Assembly (NCBI RefSeq): GCF_001949145.1
Contig: NW_019091374.1
Location: 1,600,517-1,641,484, forward strand
Direction: 5' to 3'
DNA length: 40,968 nt
Source of the DNA: Acanthaster planci
Lineage: Eukaryota; Echinodermata; Asteroidea; Valvatida; Acanthasteridae
Shown: one piece after another, positions 31,976 to 40,968 of the stretch
Layout: every line of letters starts with the position of its first letter
How positions within the stretch are numbered: position 1 is the stretch's first letter
Position numbers and translations under genes: made by a program
The notes under the pieces: model-generated
Seen by the model: the letters and a program-made list of their open reading frames with translations, nothing else
Databases searched by the model: none
What the model was told of the DNA's origin: nothing

Positions 31976-33424
31976 CACTACACTACATGAAGCCGGAAGT
32001 TAACGCGAAACTTGAGTGTTCATTCATTGAGAGCTTGCATTGTAATCAGTGGTGCGCGCGCGTTTTGACAAAGTCACGACCGGACAGCCTTGGCGATGTG
32101 ATTGCGACCCGTGGAGTACGTTTGAGGGCAATCCGGCCACCCAATGTGGCTGTAGGGTACAGTCCACTAATTCAAGCCCCATTGAAAAGAGTGTAAAATC
32201 AGCACTGTTCACGGCCCAATAACATGCATGCCAACATCCCTGAGATTTCTGAAACACAAATGAAATTCTTGTCTGGTCACCAATCTTTCAATTTCTTTTC
32301 AATTTTTGTGGGTTAACCAATTACATTTTTAAATATTCTCACAAAACAAAATCACCACCCAAAAAGTGATTTTTCCGAAGTCTGATTGCAGCCATTTTCA
32401 AGGGGCAACCCTCGACTTTCTTGGGCACTTAGGACCATTTTTCAAACGTAGTATTTAGCCATTCTGCTCTCATATGAAAGCTCAAAGACCCAGGGAGTTG
32501 ATCCTGACAAGGATTTACACAATCTCACCATTTTGGGGGCCAAACAATCTCCTTTTTCAAAAGATACTGCGGGGGCACTTTTAATGCTAATGAGTTGGCC
32601 AGAAATTCTCACTTGAATTAGTGGTCTGCACCCTGTAGTGTGCATGTACCTACCCAGTGGCGGTGACGACTCCAGGCCCATGAATTAGTCAGACCTGGCC
32701 CCAGTAATGACGTCAGCGCCATGTCAGATGTTAACATCGAGTCATCTGAGACCAGTAAACATCTACCCCAAACCCGACGCCGACTACGATAAAATACATA
32801 GCAGGAGCACTGGGGTTTGTATTCCCAGAAATGTGATCAAAACTACGTGCGCAGGATCTCATGAAAACAGGCAAGGTCCGGTTTCATCATCAGGCGTGGA
32901 CGTCAAGTTCAAGAAGTTGATTCCCATACATTCCGAGAACACGTGGACATACGTCTGATGATACCGGATCGAGCTTGAAGTTAGGTCGAGTGGATGAGTT
33001 TCATCCACTTTTCTTGCAGATAAAACTGACTGTCTGTAACTTCCAGTCTTCTTGTCATTTCACAAAACATCCACTTCGTACAGGCGCAACAAAAACACTT
33101 CAAAGGCGTCTTTCCATTATGCGTGACAACATTTTCGTCAAGCGTTGCATATCTGTCAAAATCGCTCCTGTGGCGATCTTAACGGCCGAACGCAACGCAC
33201 ACGGGTGTTATGTTTATGAGTCGATTTTTGTGTTCGTGAAAGTGAAACGAATGAACGCATCGTGGTGCAACGCACCCAAATAACGTACATTATGGAAAGG
33301 CTCCTTAATACGAGTGGCGTACACAACCGAGTATTCAGTAAAATCCATTTTGTAAAAGATCATTTGAAGCGGACAATTATTGGAACGTTGTAATCGGCCT
33401 AGTCTATTTTTTATCTATTTTGCA
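31976..33424. other. Intergenic stretch with a weak inverted repeat
   Basis: No gene is recognised. Short arms containing CCACTAATTCAAG and a CTGTAGGGT-like word occur near 32150-32176 and, inverted, near 32613-32640, bounding about 490 bp. This may be another decayed foldback element. Confidence 0.4.
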
Positions 33425-33695
33425 GGCCTTCGACCTGAACGTTCCGGGAGTCAGGTTGGCGTGCATGGTGCTTCTTTCCTCGCCTTCCACCTCTGCGGCC
33501 TAGGTTCGATTCCTGGCTTGGTCCACATGTGGATAATTGGGTTTTCAGTCCCTACCTGATTTGGTGGGTTTTACCCAGAATATTCCTCTGGGGTTTTCCT
33601 CCCACCTCTAAAACTGTAACTGCTTCTCATTATCTCCTCTCTACAGGTGTCTTCAGGCTTGCGAGCTACAATGCGTAAAAGCACTTTTGAGGAAT
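33425..33695 (+). mobile_element. tRNA-derived SINE
   Basis: A tRNA-like head carries an A box (TTGGCGTGCATGG near 33454) and a perfect B box (GGTTCGATTCC near 33503). It is followed by a body with GATAATTGGGTTTTCAG, TGGTGGGTTTTACCC and CTGGGGTTTTCCTCCCACC. The latter resembles the conserved body of invertebrate SINEs. The right end is approximate (GCGTAAAAGCACTTTTGAGG near 33673-33692). No simple tail or clear target duplication is seen. Confidence 0.7.
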
Positions 33696-36600
33696 CCTTG
33701 CCGTCATTACCAAAATCTTTCTTCACACCCTTGCAACGTTTAAACCATTTAGAGAATACGATCATGATTCAAGATTTATTCATATTATTTTTATACAAGG
33801 ACAAAGTTCCTTAAAAGATTAATATGGACCACAAGCATTGATACGGAGACCGTTAGACCCCAAAATGCCTGTATATAAAATGCCAAAAAATAAACCTTGG
33901 GATGACCTCTTGGAATTAATCTTCAAATCGTATAAGGTCACTCATAAACGAAGCTTCTACTTGTCAAGTGGACTAGACCGGCCCTACTTTCACCAAGACT
34001 GTACTTTTTTAAACAACCTTGCTGCCTGTACGCTCGAAAAACCCTGAATGCCTTTCCACATTCCACACTTTTGAAAAGTCGCTTCTGGACATTTTAAACG
34101 CTTTGGGTAAGTCTTTTTTTCAACACAGCTTGCGCCATCAAAAGCAGCAAATTGTACATAACCGCCCAATTCACGGCTTACAAATGCAGGATGTTGTTTG
34201 TCGTCCTGCTTTCTCAGATCCCTGGGGATTTAGCGGGAATGCGCGGCATCAATACCCCAGGACCATGGTGTTTCCACACAGCACTGGAGTGGAGTTCACT
34301 CGCCTCAAACACGCGGTTACTTATACACGAACTCGCGGCATCATCCGTTGAGTGCATGCCTACATCTGTATACATGAATGTTTAACATACATGTACATGT
34401 AATGATTTGGCTTAACATGTTAACAGCCTAATCATTCCGTGCAATATGCCCCTTGAGGCATTTTATTATTATTTTTTGGGATCTAAAACGCACTTTCGAA
34501 ACAACACTACAACAATCTTTTCGGATTAGGTTTCTTTTAAGGACACAAAAATTAGACTGTCGTTTCTGCGTTTCATTCCCCCCCCCTCATCCAAGAACCT
34601 GGACATGTCACTGAGTCGATCAACTTAACGTTGAACTCTGCATGTTAATAACTATATGAGGAACCAGTGATTAGGGCGCCTGATTAGAAAATAGGTCAAA
34701 AATTTGTACGTTGAGCTTCAGGAGCAAGGAAGCGACGGCAACAAAATAAATTCTGACGAGCTGATGCATCAGTTGAATGGAATCAAACCCTGAACGATAG
34801 TACTGTCTGCAGACATCTACAGGTTGTAAAGCTGGAGTATCTTATTGATAGCGGGGAATAGGCGCCATTCACGCAGAGGAAGAAGAAATGTATATCGCTG
34901 GGAAGCGCTCTTGGTTAGTCACTGATGCAGGTACATTGTGCCTTCCCAAAAGGTAAACCCTGCTCAGGTAAATCAAGTTGGGCCTGTCTCTTCCTACAGA
35001 ATGAAATCTCACCGTTTAGTCGCCTTCAGTTCACCGTCTTCCTGCTCGCTAACAGACCTTCATCTGGGACCACAGCTCCGTGGGCATGGACCAACGCGCA
35101 ACATGCGTTTCTTAACCATCCGGCATTTTGGAAGTACGTGCACCGTGCGTGAACGAAACGACAAATGGATGAGTGCGGCGGTCGTTTAAGGGGCCGTACC
35201 GGTACGGTATATATGCAATCGACTGAGAAAAATACTTTGCACATAATAACCTGATCCGATCGCATGGATTTTACGAGCTACTGTAATTATCGTATCGTCT
35301 CTACGTAGGTAATTACCCTCGCGTTTGGTAACTCCTCTATACCAGTCGAAAAGGGACCTCTATTTTAACGTTGTGCGCGCGTAGCTTCCTCCAGGAGGGC
35401 TCCAACTGTTCAGTCGTGGGTGAAAAGGTGTGCAATCAATCAAACGCCAGATAAATAGCGAATGATGGCATGTACAATAGCGCCCAGTTTCCAGGGATTA
35501 GTTTTCCTGACGTCCATTGTGCGGCAGAGACGGGGCGTGACGGGGACAAAAAGGCCATGGGGGGAAGAGGCTGGGTCTGGCTGGATGGGGGCTCGCTGGA
35601 TGAGCCCCATCGATGGCGTGTCTGTTGTCACGCAAGCAGCGGGGGTGCTGTGTGATACCCACAGATCGGACCAAACAAACTTTGCAAACTCGGATTCATA
35701 GGCCCGCTCAAGCATCTTTAAACTCGGAGTTAATCCCTAAGAGATCTCACTTGTTATACTGTAACCCTTTCTGACACATAATTGTCCATCAATCGACACC
35801 ACTGTGGGCCAGACCTTAACTGCATTTCTCTGTCCCATAATCTATTGGAGGGAATTGTGTTTTAATACGATTTCATTTTATGGTTACGAAGAAAAACAGA
35901 AATTTGGAATGTCTTATTAAAATCTTCAAAAAAGAAGAAATAGGCCTAGAAGCAAAAGTCTGCTGCAAACTGTCTCAGTGAAAGGAGCAACCTGCGAAAT
36001 CTTTAAAAGTTAGAGACCCGGCGTTTCGCAGAATCGTCCTCTAAGGTAGGGGTCAAAAGAAAATGGCCCTCTGTTAATTGAACGAATCTTGTAAGTAAAC
36101 GCGTTTTCAAACTTTGCATAGATTATGCCTACTCCAGCGGCAGCCTTCTTTAATCCCAATGAAGTTCCTCCCTGCCAGAAATTCATTCTCTTGTATTCAC
36201 TGTCCTCTCAGCGATCGATTTGTTTGGGAAGAGTTGGCTGTTTAATCTCTCCAATTGTGCTTCTTTATAAGGAGAATTGTACGGACTAATACCTCGTCTT
36301 AAAAGCAATTAGTGACTCTTGTCATGAGCTATGCAAACTGATTACTCGAGGGAGACTACTGATGTTAACGGCGCAGCAAATCTTGCCTTTTCACAATAGT
36401 TTGTTCCCACAAATCCGGAAACTAGATTGAACTAGACAGAAATCATATGAAGCGTTAATAGTAGCGCACACTGCAAGAAGTCGAGGACCCACACAGAGCA
36501 ACCGTCATACATAATTACACGCATTCCACACGAGTTCGGTATTTTCTGGAAAGGCAAGACCATTCGAGAACGTTTTTGAGTGCATTGCATAAATGATGCG

Positions 36601-38467
36601 TTCACGGTTAATTTCTCATTGAGTTTAACCCCTTAATCAACTTTAAACTAAGTATACATGTATATGCTTTTCAGCGATGATTTCTAGATTTACTTATCGG
36701 ATATCTGCACATGATGAACTGTACCTTTTAAGATCGGATTTGCACATTTTCTCACACCAAAAAGATTTCGTACATTATCGCGGTGATATGTGGTGTTATG
36801 TCACCTGCTGCCTTTGGAACTGTCTTGGAAGCACCTTTGCTGTTCGTTTTTGCACTGCTCGGTCTTCTGTGGATTTTCGAGACTTGATATCAATGGCTAA
36901 CCTTGCTTTTTGATAAGCGAATGCTCTTTGGGAATTTAACGAATCCTGTGAAAACACTGCCGGCCTAAACGGGTCTAAAGCCGGCCGCTGTTGTGTCACG
37001 AATACCCTTAAGTCACGACATAAAAGAACGGTGAACAGACACTGTTGCAATTCGAGGCGAATGGAAAGAGGAACTGGCAATTAATTACGAAGGTGTAGTG
37101 GGAGAAACAGTGCCTGCCAGAACTTGAAAAGACTAGGGAGAAATTCGATGTGATGAAGAGGCTTAGGCCCTTAAGTATGCCTGCTGTGGACCTTGGTACC
37201 ACTAAACGATGGAACGTTTTCCGCCAAATCTGCTAAGGCGCTAGGCGACAATACGTTTTAGCCACGGCTAGAAGGGCGAAGGATGATGCCGGTAACGTAA
37301 GGTGCCTGAAGTTAATACCAGGGAATATTTTTGAAAGACGAAAACATGTCAGCGTGCTAGGTTCATTTGAGTGATTAATGAGCTTGGTCTTGAAAAATGT
37401 TTTTGACAAGATTACTGTTGAGGTACTTCGAGCGGAGGAAGCATTCGATCACTTGCCCTAAAGCACAAACCGCGGGTATGAATGGGGTTTTGGTGCAAAG
37501 CAGGTCCGTGGTCGTGCTGTAATTAGTCACAGTTAAGGTATGACGGATTCACCCCATACAGAGGTGCTGGTTTTTCTGATTTTGGCCAAATTTGCTCGCC
37601 AACTGTATTCCCTGAGAGATGCGGAACAGTAACCCCATTTCTTCCTGAAAAGTGGCAAAACTCAACTTTGAATGCTGGTGTGGGACATATCTCTACATCA
37701 AAGGTGTCGCTACACCTTTTTAAAGGGGGTTCCATCATGAAATTTACCAACGGGTCTGATTCTCCAACCGGACGCGTGACCTCCCCCTTCAGTTCTCATC
37801 TCCTTTCTTACCGACAGAACTATGATTTGGCCGACAAAACTTAAAAGAAAAAATCAAATTTAAAATCAGTTCCTGTTCTCCTACTCTTTTTGAGGGTCTC
37901 ACTCCACTGTACTGTTATTTGATTGTTAGCTTAAAATCAGTTGAGATTTGCTGAATACAGTATTCAACAAGTAATTAGTGTGAGTTTATTATTACTCTTT
38001 TAGATTATCATTCTGGTAAGAAAACGGATGCCTCCTCCGCCACGTACCTCCACATTGAAGCACCAATAATAATTCAGCTATAACGCCTTTTTGAAGCATG
38101 GGGAATACAAATAGGAGGGCGCTATTTTAAGTGAGTAAATTTGGAATAAACACAACAAATTTTATGCAAACCAAATAGCGTCCCCCCCCATCCCGTGTCC
38201 GCGATACCTCAAATAGGCTAATGGTTTGAAACAGCAATGCTTGGACGACCTTGCCGAATGGGGGAAAATGCCATCGCTTTTGCTAGTAATTCGGATGAAT
38301 ATTAATGAGACGTTCCGGTTTTGAGTTTTGCTGCAGTTGTGAAGCTAATGGTCTCCAAGCCCTAGTCGTGTTTTGCTAGTTTGTTAATTATACAGAATTC
38401 CGGCTAAATGCAATCACCTCCCGTTTATGCCTACCCCTCTGTTCATGCTGAACAGCTTAGTTTAGTG
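33696..38467. other. Long intergenic stretch, no gene recognised
   Basis: I see no exon, RNA gene or transposon with confidence in this 4.8 kb. The open frames are short and random in composition. Minor features are a perfect 14-bp palindrome CCGTACCGGTACGG near 35194 and C runs near 34580 and 38180. Confidence 0.55.
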
Positions 38468-39495
38468 TATGGAGGACGAAAAGTGGCCGTCTGCTTTTCT
38501 GCTATCAGAATAGTAGAAAAGCAGATTTTACGTCTTTGTAACATGCAATTTTTGACGTTTCCACTTTCTGCTACCTCAAAAGCAGAATGATCATTTTATT
38601 GTAATGCAATTTTCCACTTTTCTGCTTTTACAAAAGTAGCTTTACTTTTCCTCTTTTTGATGGCGACCGAAAAGTGGCCATCTGCTTTTTACCTGTCAAA
38701 CAAGCAGGAAAGTGGATTGAACGTTTTGGCGACAACCGTGAATTCAACTTTTCTGCTTTTGTGATACCAGGGAAGCAGATTTTACATAGGTGGCCGAAAA
38801 GTGGCCATCTGCTTTTCTGTCCTCAATTGGCATTGAATGGGGTCATGAACCTGTAGGCTACCGCCATTTCCGTTTTTTTTTGGGAGTGAAGAGGTCCAAT
38901 CCCATACGGCAGTATCAGTGTCCCTGTGAGGCAGAGAAACCAGCATCTCAAAGGAAATACGTTTTACAATTATCATCCAATAGACACACAAGCTTGCTTG
39001 GTCCAAGGAAAACATGTGAATCTTTCATCATAAAAGCTAGGGTGGACTGTAATTATTGGTCTATACGTCTTCAATCCCCAAGAAAGGAAATGGTCCTAAC
39101 CTGAGGTTCACGACCCCGTTCACAGACCTTGGATGACAGAAAAGCAGATGGCCACTTTTCCGCCGACGTAAAATTGCTCCTCCGATATGAAAAAAAAAGT
39201 AGAATTCACGGTTGTTGTCTAAACGTTCGATCCTCATTTCTGCCTGCTCGAAAGTAGAAAAGCAGATGGCCGCTTTTCGGCCTCCAGCAAATGAAGAAAA
39301 AGTAACATCTGCTTTTCTTGAATCAGAAAAGCAGAAAAATAGAAAAATGCATACTGGTAACCAAACAATGTTCGTTCTACTTTTTGAGGAGGCAGAAAAG
39401 TAGAAAAGTCGAAATTGCATGTTACCAGAACTTAAAATCTGCTTTTTGACCATGCTGATATCAGGAAAGCAGATGGCCACTTTTCGTCCTCCATA
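38468..39495. mobile_element. Long foldback element B (about 1.0 kb)
   Basis: The termini are TATGGAGGACGAAAAGTGG and its complement ending CGTCCTCCATA. Arms of about 390 bp (38468-38857 and 39106-39495) flank a 248-bp loop. The phrase AAAAGTGGCCATCTGCTTTT occurs three times per arm, at the start, middle and inner end (38479, 38670, 38796 in the left arm). AGCAGATTTTA and CAACCGTGAATTC are also mirrored. The flanks TTAGTG and TTAGTC suggest an imperfect 6-bp target duplication. A 139-codon minus-strand frame across the right arm is repeat-derived. No transposase is present. Confidence 0.87.
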
Positions 39496-40670
39496 TTAGT
39501 CACATTTCACGGTGGTGATTCCCCTTAAACAGAAAAAAAAATACTCTAGTCGGCCTCTGGCAAAGTCGCATTGGAAAGTATATAAGAATCTCCGCCACAT
39601 GGCCCCACGGGATTATTTACGCGGCTAGAGCCAAGGCTAGCCGAGGCTAGCCAGGGCCTGTCATAATGTGGCAGGCTGGTGGCTCTCTCTGATGTGTTTG
39701 GAGGCATTAACCGACGGCTGGGAGGGAGGATAGCAGTGGCTTGGCAGTTGATGAGTAACGGAGTCTTAGTCCTATAGGGACCCCCGTCAAATTCAGCAGG
39801 ACTGGAAATAAAAGTACCCTGGCCCTACTCTGACCCCTCTAGGCGGTTTTTAATAGTTGTAGGGGCTAGAATACACCTACTGAGAAATTTAAATGTCATT
39901 AAAAAAGGGCAGTTTCTTTATACTGGTATATTGAAGGGCGGTCGATCATTCCGAAATAAGAAATTTCGTAAACGGGTTAGAGTTCATTATTAACTTAAAT
40001 TAATCAAGAATGCAATCGACCAATTTTCTTTTGGTTTGCTTTACATTATGATTTTAGGCTGCACCACACTGAACCACTTCGGTCCCTTTGAGTAGAAGCA
40101 CCCCCTCATTGGTTAAAAAGAGCCCTGTTGGTGGGGAGTATTCAGTTTTGTTGGTAGCATCAAGTTAGCCACTGCAACGCCTGCCTTTCAGTCGTTCGTG
40201 AACGAGTGAAGTGCAGTTCCCACCAAAGGATGCATACCGTTAAATGGCTAGATATCCTTGCGTGAACTTTTTAACGTTTTGTGATCTCGGCACGGGTTAT
40301 TTACAATATGAGGTGCCATTATCGGGAACTATTATGGAGATATTTCTAGAAATGACAAATTTGGGCTTCCAACTCTTTGTATTGCATTAAAAAAAACCTC
40401 CAACATGTGGACCTAATTTGCACAGCGGCGGGCTGCTACATTCAGAGCTGAGCGCATAGGTTTACTACTATTTTGTGTTGTCTTTTTGGTGAAGGGCAAA
40501 TTAATTAAAAATCCAGTGGCTAATCCCTGTCAAAATGAAATTAAAACTGAACTTATGTCCAAAATCTTGAATTTCAAAGAAAAAGGGGAGGCCAAGCTCT
40601 TCCTGAGAGTTACCAGTCACTGCTATTTCTGTCCGATTTTTCTATGGGCGCGTATTTAGTGTGGTTCAAC
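39496..40670. other. Intergenic stretch
   Basis: No gene is recognised. A CTAGCC/GGCTAG-rich patch (about 39622-39658) is a local imperfect repeat. Confidence 0.55.
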
Positions 40671-40715
40671 CATAGAGCTATATATATGTATAAGATATAC
40701 ATGTGTAGCTCTATG
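40671..40715. repeat. Short AT-rich hairpin
   Basis: CATAGAGCTA is mirrored exactly by TAGCTCTATG about 25 bp on. The inner TATATATGTATA and TATACATGTG continue the pairing. It resembles a very short palindromic MITE remnant. Confidence 0.6.
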
Positions 40716-40968
40716 AGTGCAACCCAAAGGGTGCACCCTCGTAATTAGGCCAGAAATATGTCCGCCGAGCTCATTAATAAAAGTTATAGACTCAAAATAT
40801 TCTATATTAGAGGGTCCTGAGAGCCATGGAACTGGAGAATTGAAGAAATATGAGACTGGACCTCTGGGCCGGACTCAGGGCTTCCAATTCTGAGCAATTT
40901 GGATGCAATTGGGTTTGAAAGTGGTACTATTTGAGCCATTTTGCCGAGGGAGGGTTTTTCAAAATGGC
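40716..40968. other. Window end, nothing recognised
   Basis: Unique-looking sequence without an exon, RNA or repeat that I can support. Confidence 0.5.

Noticed and set aside
39061-39480. 139-codon minus-strand frame
   Set aside because: It is made of the repeated motif in the right arm of foldback element B.

Overview
This is a piece of an animal nuclear genome. Genes are split by GT..AG introns, intergenic DNA is long and fairly AT-rich, and inverted-repeat and tRNA-derived repeats are scattered throughout. The proteins are metazoan. Frequent TAGGCCTA-like and TACATGTA-like words, tRNA-derived SINEs and foldback elements suggest a marine invertebrate deuterostome (echinoderm, hemichordate or cephalochordate). 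That placement is inference; the sequence does not fix the species.

Three protein-coding genes can be supported. (1) 607-5395, plus strand: the 3' half of a TRAM1/TRAM2-type translocating-chain-associated membrane protein, five exons, with its 5' part outside the window. (2) 9243-13217, plus strand: a complete CCDC43 homologue in five exons (216 aa predicted). (3) 20258-21544, minus strand: a FAM167A/B (DIORA) homologue in two coding exons (254 aa predicted), ending in the family's RRFSLC tail. Exon junctions were placed by hand; the reading frame closes across every junction in all three genes. The genes have unrelated roles (ER protein translocation, a poorly known basic coiled-coil protein, a disordered signalling-related protein), and nothing suggests they work together.

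The other ~30 kb carries no gene I can support. It is dominated by inverted-repeat DNA. Two long foldback elements (30070-31975, about 1.9 kb; 38468-39495, about 1.0 kb) share the terminal pattern TATGGAG...AAAAGTGG and carry mirrored arrays of a short subterminal motif. Smaller hairpin elements lie at 9451-9702, 9733-9783, 16468-16829, 25569-25826, 28350-28715 and 40671-40715, with weaker ones at 8428-8884, 11068-11402 and 32150-32640. The 25569-25826 element is unusual: each arm is a tRNA-like module, and the two are placed in opposite orientation. SINE-like pieces occur in the TRAM introns (one resembling MIR/CORE-SINE in reverse) and at 33425-33695.

No operon, CRISPR array, rRNA or convincing functional tRNA gene was seen. 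The most unusual material is the family of foldback elements and the tRNA-like palindrome, not a new protein system.
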